Assembly (NCBI GenBank): GCA_963779735.1
Contig: CAVZZJ010000004.1
Span: forward strand, 434,001-498,000
Direction: 5' to 3'
DNA length: 64,000 bases
From: Bog-473 sp963779735
GTDB lineage: Bacteria > Actinomycetota > Acidimicrobiia > Acidimicrobiales > RAAP-2
In this document: piece after piece, positions 8,318-16,041 of the stretch
How positions within the stretch are numbered: position 1 is the stretch's first letter
Layout of the letters: each line of letters starts with the position of its first letter
Position numbers and translations under genes: made by a program
Notes under the pieces: model-generated
Told to the model about the DNA's origin: nothing
Database searches by the model: none
What the model saw: the letters and a program-made list of their open reading frames with translations, nothing else

Positions 8318-9498
8318 CTGCCGCAGCATTGCGGAACCGGGTTGCCATCGTCGGCGTCGGGTATTCTGATGTGCAGCGCCACAGCGAACGAACCGTCGGG
8401 CAACTCGCGGTGAGTGCGTGCACCAGGGCACTTGACGATGCCGGGCTGACCGCCGACGACATTGACGGTGTGAGCAACTACCCGACGCCATCGGGACCCT
8501 TTAGGGGCCCGATCGTCAACGGCGTGCACGTCGTCGACGTCGAGTACATCGCGCAAGCAATGCGGCTCGAGAACCTCAACTGGTCTTGCTCCATAACCGG
8601 CGGCACGATTGCCGCAGCCCTAGTCCAGGCCGTCCACGCTCTCGCGGCAGGCGCATGTAGCCACGTGCTCGTATGGCGGGCCATGCACAACCCTCTCGGG
8701 ACGTTCGGAAGGGTCAGCCAGCCTCGAGTCGAAGGGGTCGGCCAGTTCACGGCTCCTTGGGGATTCGGGCACAACGTGATCCGGTTTGCCATGCCGTACT
8801 CCCGCTACATGGCCCTGTACGGGGCGACGCGCGAACATCTCGCCACCTTTATCGTCCGCAATCGCGCCAACGCCGCCGACAATCCCGACGCCGTTTTCAA
8901 CGGCCGGCCGATAGGGATTGATGACTACCTCGAGTCGCGAATGATCGCCGAGCCCCTCAGTCTCTTGGACTGCGATATGCCCGTCGACGGTTGCGGCGCG
9001 GTGGTGCTCACCACGGCCGATCGGGCCCGCGACCTCAGACAGAAACCCGCCTACGTCACCGGCTGCGCAAGTCTTGGGCTACCACCAAGGCGGTCGCTCG
9101 GTGTCACCCTTGAGGACATGATGATCTCCGGCCGGCGACTCGCTCGGGCCCTGTGGTCCAGCGCTGGTCTGTCGCATCACGACATCACTCATGCCCACCT
9201 GTATGACGGATTCTCCTACTTCCCCTACCTCTGGCTCGAGTGTTTCGGTTTCTACCCCGAAGGGGAGGCCTACCTGGGTCTCCAAGACGACGCCACCGCT
9301 CGCGGGGGCACACTGCCTCTGAATACCAGCGGTGGTGCCCTGGGAATGGGTCGACTGCACGGCAGTCCGCAAGTGATTGAGGCTGTACTCCAGATACGGG
9401 GACGATCGGGGGCACGCCAGATCGCTAACCCGGACGTCGCGCTGGTGCAAACGGGCGGCCCTGCGCACCACTGCGGAGCCCTCGTGTTGAGTGCGTAG
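8314..9498 (+). CDS. Thiolase-like protein of the SCP-x/Ltp2 group
   Basis: The protein has 394 aa from GTG 8314 and overlaps the DUF35 stop. It opens with NRVAIVGVGYSDVQRHSERTVGQLA, typical of the lipid-transfer-protein thiolase branch. CSITGGT replaces the Cys-nucleophile region of degradative thiolases. The C-terminal half has HLYDGFSYFPYLWLECFGFY, matching the YDxF segment conserved in Ltp2-type aldolases, and ends with QTGGPAHHCGALVL. Paired with DUF35, it most likely performs retro-aldol C-C cleavage of a branched hydroxyacyl-CoA rather than CoA thiolysis. That assignment rests on analogy to steroid and bile-acid side-chain systems. Confidence 0.8.
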   Translation: MTAAALRNRVAIVGVGYSDVQRHSERTVGQLAVSACTRALDDAGLTADDIDGVSNYPTPSGPFRGPIVNGVHVVDVEYIAQAMRLENLNWSCSITGGTIAAALVQAVHALAAGACSHVLVWRAMHNPLGTFGRVSQPRVEGVGQFTAPWGFGHNVIRFAMPYSRYMALYGATREHLATFIVRNRANAADNPDAVFNGRPIGIDDYLESRMIAEPLSLLDCDMPVDGCGAVVLTTADRARDLRQKPAYVTGCASLGLPPRRSLGVTLEDMMISGRRLARALWSSAGLSHHDITHAHLYDGFSYFPYLWLECFGFYPEGEAYLGLQDDATARGGTLPLNTSGGALGMGRLHGSPQVIEAVLQIRGRSGARQIANPDVALVQTGGPAHHCGALVLSA

Positions 9499-9533
9499 CA
9501 TGACGAAGGTATGGCGAAGGTACGACGCCGCCT

Positions 9534-10298
9534 CTACGGCAGCACGGCGGTCGTACCACCGTCGACTACAAAGGTAGCTCCCGTCACGTAGCTGGACTCG
9601 TCGGATGCCAAGTACAGCGCACAGTAGACGATGTCTTCGGGCTTTCCGATTCGGCCGAGCGGTATGGACCGAGCAATCTCTTGACCAGCTTCGGAAGACA
9701 GGTAGTCGGCACTGACGGGAGTCTCTATCACTCCCGGGCAGATGCTGTTCGCTCGGATGTGATGTGGAGCACCCTCAGCCGCCAGCGCGCGGGTGAGCCC
9801 GTTGACGCCGGCCTTGGCCGTGGAGTGTGCCGCCATCGGCAGCGAACGGCTGACAAGCAACCCAGCCCCTGACGAGATGTTGACGATCGAACCACCACCC
9901 CCGTCGACTAGATGCTTCCACGCGTATCGGGTAACCAGGAACGGCAAGTACAAATCGTTCCTCATTGTGAAGTCCCAATCGTCGGAGCTGATTGAACCGA
10001 ATGGGGTGAAGCGTTGAGCCGACGCGTTGTTGTAGACGATATCTAGCCCATCCCACTCGGCAGCCGCGCGTTCTACGAACGCCTCGGCCTGAAGGGGATC
10101 GCCCAAGTCCACCGGCTCCAGTCCGAGCATTGAGCCGCCCTCTGAACGCACCAGCTCCGTCGTCTCCCGGTTGCCTTCGGCATTGAGGTCACAACCGATC
10201 ACGCTCGCTCCCTCCCGGGCGAAAATGCGCGCTGCAGCTCTACCTTGTCCGCCCGCTGTCCCCGTGATCAGGGCGACCTTGCCTTCCAAGCGTCCCAT
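9534..10298 (-). CDS. SDR family protein with His in place of the catalytic Tyr
   Basis: A 254-aa classical SDR from ATG 10298, preceded by GGGAGGG. TGTAGGQG at residue 11 binds NAD(P), YNNAS replaces NNAG, SS(G) near residue 142 is present, and the C-terminus is GATFVVDGGT. The expected YxxxK reads HSTAKAG: codon CAC (plus-strand bases 9827-9829) encodes His where Tyr is usual, while the Lys is kept. I recall SDR subgroups with His at this position and enoyl-CoA reductase-like SDRs without Tyr, so it need not be dead, but ordinary Tyr-based alcohol oxidation is unlikely. It sits downstream of an amidohydrolase on the same strand. Confidence 0.8.
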   Translation of the reverse strand: MGRLEGKVALITGTAGGQGRAAARIFAREGASVIGCDLNAEGNRETTELVRSEGGSMLGLEPVDLGDPLQAEAFVERAAAEWDGLDIVYNNASAQRFTPFGSISSDDWDFTMRNDLYLPFLVTRYAWKHLVDGGGGSIVNISSGAGLLVSRSLPMAAHSTAKAGVNGLTRALAAEGAPHHIRANSICPGVIETPVSADYLSSEAGQEIARSIPLGRIGKPEDIVYCALYLASDESSYVTGATFVVDGGTTAVLP

Positions 10299-10324
10299 GT
10301 CCCTCCCTTCTTGCCACTGGCCCC

Positions 10325-11551
10325 TCAGGCGGTGAGGACCTGGCCCCTTAGGGGCCCGATGCTTTCCACCACGGGTCGGAGAGAATCGACGTCGAGGTTG
10401 TAGGCGTCGACGGCGTTGCCGCCGATCATGGCGAGAACCTCCTCCTCGGGGAGTCCTTTCATGAGGTCGCGGAGCCGCTCGCGGGCATGGGGCCAGTGCG
10501 ACTCCAGGTGCGGGAAATCGGAGCCCCACATGAGCTTCTTGACGCCGATGGCGTGCCGTAGCTCGAGCTCGGGGCGGCTGAGCAGGGTGGCGCCGATCCA
10601 GACCTGGCGGTGGAAGTAGTCGCTCGGCTTCTGGGTGAGCACCTCGTGCGCTGCGGAGGCGAACGTTGGATTTTGGACGTGGCCGTCCATCATGGCCAGT
10701 GCTTCGATGACCCAGGTGACGGGGGGCTGCTCGGTGAAGATCAGCCTGAGCTCGGGATGCCGCTCGAGGACACCGCTGAGGATCAGGAACCACAGCGGCC
10801 GGTGCGGCCAGTAGGTGGATTCGTAGGCATAGAGCAACGGCGCCTCGGGACCCTGGCCATAGTTGGGACTGCCGGGGCCGACGTGGGTGTGTAGCGGGAC
10901 GCCCAGGTCCGAGCACGCTTCCCAGAGGGGGTCGTAACGGCGGTCGTTCCAGAACGGCTCGCTCGTGTTGTAGTAGAAGACCGGCAGCAGCGCGCCGCCG
11001 TTGATCCCATTCTCCTTGGCCCAGCGCACCTCTTCTATCGCCGCGTCGACATCGCCGAGTGCGCCGATCAGCGAGATGCCCAACAGGCGCTCGGGGGCTT
11101 CGGAGCAGAACTCGGCGAGCCAGCGGTTGTAGGCGCGGGCGCCGGCCAGCTTCAGCTCGGTTGGGTACTCACTGTCCCACGGCCGGTCGAAGTCCCGCGC
11201 CAGCCCGATGAACGGCGGCGAGTTCCCGGACTGGTCATCTGGGAATAGGAGGTCGACGGCGACGCCGTCGGTGTCGAGGGCCTCGAGGCGACGCCGGGCG
11301 TCCCATTTGCCCACAATTCCCCAGCGGACCTCATCCTGCTCCAACCAGTGCTTCTTGAACTCCTCTGACCAGGTCACCGGGATTTCCGGGTCCTTCTCCT
11401 CCGTCGCCAGCCACTGCGGCACATAGTGGAGGAGCCACTCGTCGAATGCTCCCAGGTGTCGTGGATCGACGTACTCCCGGTAGCTCTCCGCCGGCGGCCC
11501 GACGTGTCCGTCGGAAGACACGACGAGCAGACGCTCTTCGAGCTCAGACAT
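10325..11551 (-). CDS. Amidohydrolase-2 family protein
   Basis: The protein has 408 aa from ATG 11551 (MSELEERLLVV), with a GGGGGAGG ribosome site; the longer reading frame adds 16 unlikely residues. The metal site is SSDGHVGPP near residue 14 (DxH form). VPLHTHVGPG carries the central His, and MWGSDFPHLESHWPH holds the catalytic Asp and a late His. The closest relative in the window is the protein at 27239, which shares the HTHVG/HSHGG and GSDFPH layout. It is followed by an SDR 26 bases downstream, likely co-transcribed. The operator-like palindrome at 11639-11656 is about 90 bases upstream. The substrate is unknown. Confidence 0.8.
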   Translation of the reverse strand: MSELEERLLVVSSDGHVGPPAESYREYVDPRHLGAFDEWLLHYVPQWLATEEKDPEIPVTWSEEFKKHWLEQDEVRWGIVGKWDARRRLEALDTDGVAVDLLFPDDQSGNSPPFIGLARDFDRPWDSEYPTELKLAGARAYNRWLAEFCSEAPERLLGISLIGALGDVDAAIEEVRWAKENGINGGALLPVFYYNTSEPFWNDRRYDPLWEACSDLGVPLHTHVGPGSPNYGQGPEAPLLYAYESTYWPHRPLWFLILSGVLERHPELRLIFTEQPPVTWVIEALAMMDGHVQNPTFASAAHEVLTQKPSDYFHRQVWIGATLLSRPELELRHAIGVKKLMWGSDFPHLESHWPHARERLRDLMKGLPEEEVLAMIGGNAVDAYNLDVDSLRPVVESIGPLRGQVLTA

Positions 11552-11638
11552 GACGCCGACCTCCCCCTCGCCGGGCCCATGCCGGCGAAGATTCTCCACG
11601 GTTCATGGGCAGGGCTCCGCGGCCAACCACCGCGCTTT

Positions 11639-11656
11639 CTATGATCATGATCGTAG
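11639..11656. promoter_or_regulatory. Imperfect 18-bp palindrome containing ATGATCAT, candidate GntR-family operator
   Basis: CTATGATCATGATCGTAG is palindromic apart from one mismatched pair and contains the ATGATCAT core found upstream of three other units of this cluster. It lies 87 bases upstream of the amidohydrolase start on the minus strand. This would extend the putative regulon to the leftward unit 11551-9534. Confidence 0.45.
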
Positions 11657-11752
11657 GAGGGCTGTCCCGATCAATGCAAGCGGGCGCAGAACGCTCGGAG
11701 GGCTGATGTGGCCCCTATGCTGGTCTTTTCCTTTTATGGAGGTCAGCTCGCA

Positions 11753-12079
11753 TCATCCTTCGAGCTCTTCGTCGATCTCAGCTTCAATGACGGCGATGGC
11801 CAGGCCCAAGGCCTCGGTGATCGCGAGGGACGCCGACATCGTCCTGGCCGTGCCGACGATCGGTGCCACCGCCACCAACACGTCCTGAACCTGTTCGAGG
11901 GTCACCCCGGCGTCCACGGCGGGCCCGACGTGCAGGAGGTAAGAAGCGGCTTTGGCATCCACGGCGGCAAGAGCAGCGATGCGCACCAACAGCAATGTGT
12001 CTGCGTCGAGGCCACACCGCTCGACCGAATCGAGGGTCATGGCGGCAATCGTGTCGAGCACCGGTGTTTCGTTGGCCAT
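11753..12079 (-). CDS. Carboxymuconolactone decarboxylase-like (AhpD-fold) protein without the CxxC
   Basis: A 108-aa all-helical protein. ADTLLLVRIAALAAVDAKAASYLLHVGPAVDAG matches the CMD/AhpD fold used by gamma-carboxymuconolactone decarboxylases and AhpD peroxidase partners. No cysteine pair of the AhpD CxxC type is present, so a peroxidase relay is unlikely. The start is ATG 12079. It is isolated between the leftward amidohydrolase unit and the rightward propeller gene, and its role is unassigned. Confidence 0.65.
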   Translation of the reverse strand: MANETPVLDTIAAMTLDSVERCGLDADTLLLVRIAALAAVDAKAASYLLHVGPAVDAGVTLEQVQDVLVAVAPIVGTARTMSASLAITEALGLAIAVIEAEIDEELEG

Positions 12080-12216
12080 GATGGTCTCCTGTCTCTCACG
12101 CCCGACCGGTCGGCCGGGTCGCTAGTAGGATGCTTACCAGATCAGAGCCCAGGCCGACCCGCCCGGTCCGGCGTCGCAGGTCCGCCCCCTTAGCGGCGAG
12201 CGAACGATCTGGAGCC

Positions 12217-13434
12217 GTGCGAATCTATCCATATATGGCTTGGGTGGCGATCGTTCTGGGCGGAGTCTGCGCCTTGGGTCTAGGCGTCTCGTGTACTGCG
12301 CCGGAGGCTGGTGCGCAGCCGACGGGCACGCACCTCGCCGTTCCTCCATGCTCCACCGGGGTGGCTTCTGCACCGAATCTCGGTGGCGTCGATACCAGCT
12401 TCGTGCCGGTCAACGGTGCGCCTTTTGGCGTCGCCTTTGTCGACAAGAGCAACGCCTTCGTTGCCAGCCCGACCGGATCCGTAATTGAGTACGCAATCAG
12501 TGATTCGATCCCTCACCTCGTCCGGATCGACACCTTTGGCACGGTGCAACCGCACGACGCGCCCACCGGAGGGACGTCGCCGACCGGACTCGCCCTCACA
12601 CCGAACGGACGATACCTGGTCGCTGCCGCAGGGAGCGGAGCGGTGGTCCTCAACGTGAAGCACCTTCAGGAGAAGGGCTCATCCTCTGCGTCTTGGTCTG
12701 TTGGAACGCTCGCCAGCCCTGGGACCGGTGCCATCGAAGCTGCGGTGTCACCTGAGGGAGACTTTGTGTTCGTCTCACTCGAGGACAGCAACGAGTTGGC
12801 TGTGTTCGATCTGAGGCGAGCACTTGCTCGCGGCTTCGGTCGATCTGACTTGGTGGGCACCGTTCCACTTGGAATCGCCCCCGTCGGTGTCGCCATATCT
12901 CCCAATGGTCGCTACATTTATGTGACGAGCGAATCGGTGGGCCCTGGTCAATCGGAAGGGACCCTGACGACAATCGACGTGAACAGAGCCGAACGAACAC
13001 CTGCTCGTGCGATCCTCTCGACCGTGCTCGCGGGCTGTAGCCCAGTGCGAGTGGTGGCGACGAGGACATCCGTGTTCGTGACTGCCCGTGAGAGCGATGC
13101 GGTTCTCGAGTTCTCGGCCGACGACCTCGTTTCGGATTCGAACGGTGCCCTCAAAGCTGACATGCAGGTCGGGGAGGCACCCGTCGACCTGGCCCTGGTC
13201 GATGGCGATCACACCCTAGTCATCGCCGATTCGGATCGCTTTGGCATACCCGGCGCGCACCCAGATTTAGCGGTCGTCACACTCGCTTCAGGGGGAAACC
13301 TGATTCTCGACGGATATGTCGAATCGGGCGACTTTCCACGCGACGTGGCGGTGAGTCCGGACGGAGACACGCTCCTTGTATCCAACTTCGCCTCTGCTCA
13401 ACTTGAGGCGGTAAAGGTGAGCACCCTGCCGTAG
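12217..13434 (+). CDS. Exported YncE-like beta-propeller protein
   Basis: A 434-aa frame is open from 12130, but the Arg/Pro-rich first 29 residues look untranslated. GTG 12217 (MRIYPYMAWVAIVLGG) or ATG 12235 would place a hydrophobic export signal at the very start, ending near SCTAPEAGA. The mature part has repeated blades with the SPNGRYIYVTSE, TPNGRYLVAAA and SPDGDTLLVSNF signature of lactonase/YncE-type seven-blade propellers. It probably binds a ligand or protein outside the membrane. A lipoprotein start at LGVSC is possible, though the lipobox is poor. No functional neighbour supports a specific role. Confidence 0.65.
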   Translation: MRIYPYMAWVAIVLGGVCALGLGVSCTAPEAGAQPTGTHLAVPPCSTGVASAPNLGGVDTSFVPVNGAPFGVAFVDKSNAFVASPTGSVIEYAISDSIPHLVRIDTFGTVQPHDAPTGGTSPTGLALTPNGRYLVAAAGSGAVVLNVKHLQEKGSSSASWSVGTLASPGTGAIEAAVSPEGDFVFVSLEDSNELAVFDLRRALARGFGRSDLVGTVPLGIAPVGVAISPNGRYIYVTSESVGPGQSEGTLTTIDVNRAERTPARAILSTVLAGCSPVRVVATRTSVFVTARESDAVLEFSADDLVSDSNGALKADMQVGEAPVDLALVDGDHTLVIADSDRFGIPGAHPDLAVVTLASGGNLILDGYVESGDFPRDVAVSPDGDTLLVSNFASAQLEAVKVSTLP

Positions 13435-13651
13435 AGCAGTTGCGTGTCCCCGCTCTGACCTACGACGGTCGTGTTTGTGCAAGTGGTGTTGACTCGCAGG
13501 AGGTCGAACGGGCGTTTCCATCACGTCGGCTCTCGACCGTCGCCGACTACCGTGACGGATGACCGATGCGTGGGGCGGCATCGATGGTTTTCGAGGACGT
13601 TCTCCGTCGGAGCCACAGGGATGTGAATGGCTCGACAAAGGGGTGGAGAAT

Positions 13652-14290
13652 ATGTCCGATGACGCCGAACTGCAACCCGCCGTGGCCGCTCAATTCGTAG
13701 CCCTGGCCGAACTGCTCTCAACTGCATCTGATGCCGCATGGAACACCGAATCGCTTTGTGATGGGTGGCGAGTTCGCGAGGTGGTCGCCCATATGACCAT
13801 GCCGGTCCGCTATTCAGATGGCGAATTCATGGCAGAGCTTGAGCGCTGCGGGTATAACTTCACACGACTTTCAAATGAGATCGCCGCCAGGGATGCCAAC
13901 GTCCCATCTGGGCAGCTCGTCACCGGTCTGCGTTCGGAGGTGCTGCACCATTGGACGCCACCCGGAGGTGGCTTCCATGGAGCCCTCAACCATGTGGTGA
14001 TCCACGGTCTCGACGTAACCGTGCCACTCGGTGAGGCACGCCTAGCCCCCGATGAGGTCATCCGGGTTGTGCTCGATGACCTCACCGAGGGGGGAGTGCA
14101 CCAGCATTTCGGCCTCGACATTGAAGACCGGATCCTCCAGGCCAGGGACATCGACTGGACGTACGGATCGGGCCAGGCCCTTCGGGGAGCAGCCGAAGCC
14201 CTGGCACTGGCGCTGTGCGGTCGAAGACTCCCGGACGGACTGCTTGCTGGCGCTCCTCTTCGGAGGAAGGAACCAGCCCAAGGGGTCTGA
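13652..14290 (+). CDS. Maleylpyruvate isomerase family (mycothiol-dependent, DinB fold) protein
   Basis: The protein has 212 aa from ATG 13652, which follows GGGGTGGAG; an upstream in-frame ATG at 13559 lacks a ribosome site. CDGWRVREVVAHMTMP near residue 35 and ALNHVVIHGLDVTVPLG near residue 113 carry the His residues of the DinB-like metal site. This is the MDMPI N-terminal domain seen in mycothiol-using actinobacteria. Members add mycothiol to electrophiles or isomerise maleylpyruvate. The substrate is unknown. It supports an actinobacterial host. Confidence 0.75.
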   Translation: MSDDAELQPAVAAQFVALAELLSTASDAAWNTESLCDGWRVREVVAHMTMPVRYSDGEFMAELERCGYNFTRLSNEIAARDANVPSGQLVTGLRSEVLHHWTPPGGGFHGALNHVVIHGLDVTVPLGEARLAPDEVIRVVLDDLTEGGVHQHFGLDIEDRILQARDIDWTYGSGQALRGAAEALALALCGRRLPDGLLAGAPLRRKEPAQGV

Positions 14291-14516
14291 CTCCGGACTC
14301 CAACTCGGACCCCGGGGTGCCTTTTGAGCCACCGAGTGAGGCAATGACCAACGGACGAGCTCCCCGCCGCCCGACGCGAGCTCGAGCACCGGCCGGGCGT
14401 GAGTCGGATTCGGGCCCGCCTTGATACGGTTGCTCGAAGCGCGCCCGACGATGTGGCGGCGGGAGCGTGTGCCCGGCTCGCCGCGGCACCGACCACTGAC
14501 ACTCGGGAGGAATCGG

Positions 14517-14957
14517 ATGGCTCGACCCACGACGATTGAGGAGCTGGCGGACCGGCTGGAGATCGACGATCTGTTCAATCTGTATGTGACCGCACTCGAC
14601 GACAACCAGTTCGAACTGTTGGAGAGCGTCTTCACGAACGACGCCCACGTGTCGTACGCCGACGCGGGCATGGAGGGCGACTACGCGACGGTCAGTGAGT
14701 GGCTCGCGAGGCAACGTCTCCATCAGCGGGTGTGGCTCCATCTCGTCGGGAACCGCCGAGTCTCACTCGACGGAGATCGTGCCCAGGCGGTGTCGACCTT
14801 CTTTTTCGTGGCCGTGAGCCACGAGGGCAACACCTTCTTCACCGGGGGCGAGTATCACGACAATCTCGTTCGCACCGACGACGGTTGGCGTATCGCCGAT
14901 CGGATCGAGCGCAATCTCTGGAACTTCGGAGAACTACCAGAGGTCCCACAGATCTGA
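14517..14957 (+). CDS. NTF2/SnoaL-like protein
   Basis: The product has 146 aa from ATG 14517, preceded by CGGGAGG. The cone-shaped NTF2 fold is indicated by the opening helix IEELADRLEIDDLFNLYVTALDD, the strand-turn VFTNDAHVSYADAG, and the late GGEYHDNLVRTDDGWRIADR. SnoaL-like proteins of this type include ring cyclases, dehydratases and ketosteroid isomerase relatives. Active-site residues cannot be fixed. Two further NTF2-like genes occur in the window at 22673 and 31247, each near oxidoreductase clusters. Confidence 0.7.
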   Translation: MARPTTIEELADRLEIDDLFNLYVTALDDNQFELLESVFTNDAHVSYADAGMEGDYATVSEWLARQRLHQRVWLHLVGNRRVSLDGDRAQAVSTFFFVAVSHEGNTFFTGGEYHDNLVRTDDGWRIADRIERNLWNFGELPEVPQI

Positions 14958-15043
14958 GGCTCGGCACGTTCGGACCGAGCGTGGCGCCCATTGATACAGA
15001 CACGGGCAGAGTTGCGCTCGTTCGAGAAGGTAACAATTGGTGA

Positions 15044-15448
15044 ATGGACCTCGTGTGTGCCAAGCAACGGGTGCGCGACGCTCGGGTGGGACGGCTGGGC
15101 ACTGTCAGGCCAGACGGTCGGCCTCATCTGGTGCCCGTTTGCTTTGTGCTGCGTGAAGAAATCGTCTACACGGCCGTTGACGCAAAGCCGAAGTCGACTC
15201 TGCTTCTGCGCCGGCTCCAGAACATAGAGGCGACGCCATCGACCTGTCTGCTCATTGATCACTACGACGAAAGCTGGGCGCAGTTGTGGTGGGTACGCCT
15301 CGATGGCTTCGCGCGGGTCGTTGGATCGGGACCCGAAGCGCAGCTTGCCAAGAACGACCTGAAGGCTAAGTACCCTCAGTACCAGACGGTCGACATCCCC
15401 GGGTCGGTGATCGCCCTTGAGATCGCGGCGTGGGTGACGTGGCCCTGA
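15044..15448 (+). CDS. PPOX-class split-barrel flavin/F420-dependent enzyme
   Basis: A 134-aa PNPOx-like split barrel. The opening RVRDARVGRLGTVRPDGRPHLVPVCF is the standard cofactor strand pattern of the F420-binding family typified by TIGR03668. The later KPKSTLLLRRLQNI segment supplies basic residues near the phosphate. These proteins reduce or oxidise small molecules with F420 or flavin. GTG 15041 and ATG 15044 overlap as possible starts; the ribosome site GAAGGTAA is moderate. It stands alone ahead of a convergent VOC gene. Confidence 0.75.
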   Translation: MDLVCAKQRVRDARVGRLGTVRPDGRPHLVPVCFVLREEIVYTAVDAKPKSTLLLRRLQNIEATPSTCLLIDHYDESWAQLWWVRLDGFARVVGSGPEAQLAKNDLKAKYPQYQTVDIPGSVIALEIAAWVTWP

Positions 15449-15471
15449 TCCCAATTGGGTGTTTCGGGGTA

Positions 15472-15906
15472 CTACGAGCCTTCTCCGAGGTCGATCAGTT
15501 CCACGGTCACGCCGTTCGGGTCATGAACCACCGCCATCTGCACGCCTCCGTCAAGCGAGATCCGCGCTGGGGTGCCGCCCAGACCCGTTGAGGCGAGGCG
15601 GGCAAGCGTCGGTTCGATGTGCAGGTAGACAGAGACGAGAAGGAAGCCGATGGCTGGCTCCGACGATGGTGTCGGGGCATCGGCCATCCCGCCGGCAAAC
15701 TCGACCAGCTCGATGATCCCCGACGCTTCAATGTCCGGATCACCCAGAAAGATCGACCGCAGTCGGGGCTGGCGCGCCCCGAAGAGGGTAGGCCAGTCGC
15801 CTTCGAAGCTCGCGTCCATCTTTTCGGCAAAGCCCAGTCCCTCCTGCCAGAAACGTAGGCTGGTGTCGATGTCCCGTGTGCAGATGGCGGTGTGGTGGAT
15901 CTTCAT
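15472..15906 (-). CDS. VOC superfamily protein
   Basis: A 144-aa protein from ATG 15906 (MKIHHTAICTRDIDTSLRFW), the classic opening of a glyoxalase/dioxygenase VOC module with metal-ligand His near residue 5. The second module ends HDPNGVTVELIDLGEGS, carrying the Glu ligand position. The longer in-frame extension upstream is unlikely to be translated. It is convergent with the PPOX gene, with 23 bases between the stops. The reaction is unknown. Confidence 0.75.
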   Translation of the reverse strand: MKIHHTAICTRDIDTSLRFWQEGLGFAEKMDASFEGDWPTLFGARQPRLRSIFLGDPDIEASGIIELVEFAGGMADAPTPSSEPAIGFLLVSVYLHIEPTLARLASTGLGGTPARISLDGGVQMAVVHDPNGVTVELIDLGEGS

Positions 15907-16041
15907 TGCCCCCCTTGAGGCCACTGATCGCCGAATCGGTTCCTCGGACTTCTTGTAGAGAGTGTAAGCGGCCGCGGTGGGCTTGTCCTCGCCATGACGC
16001 GGTCCGCCACCGAAGCGCACAACGGCGAGCTGCGTGAAGTC

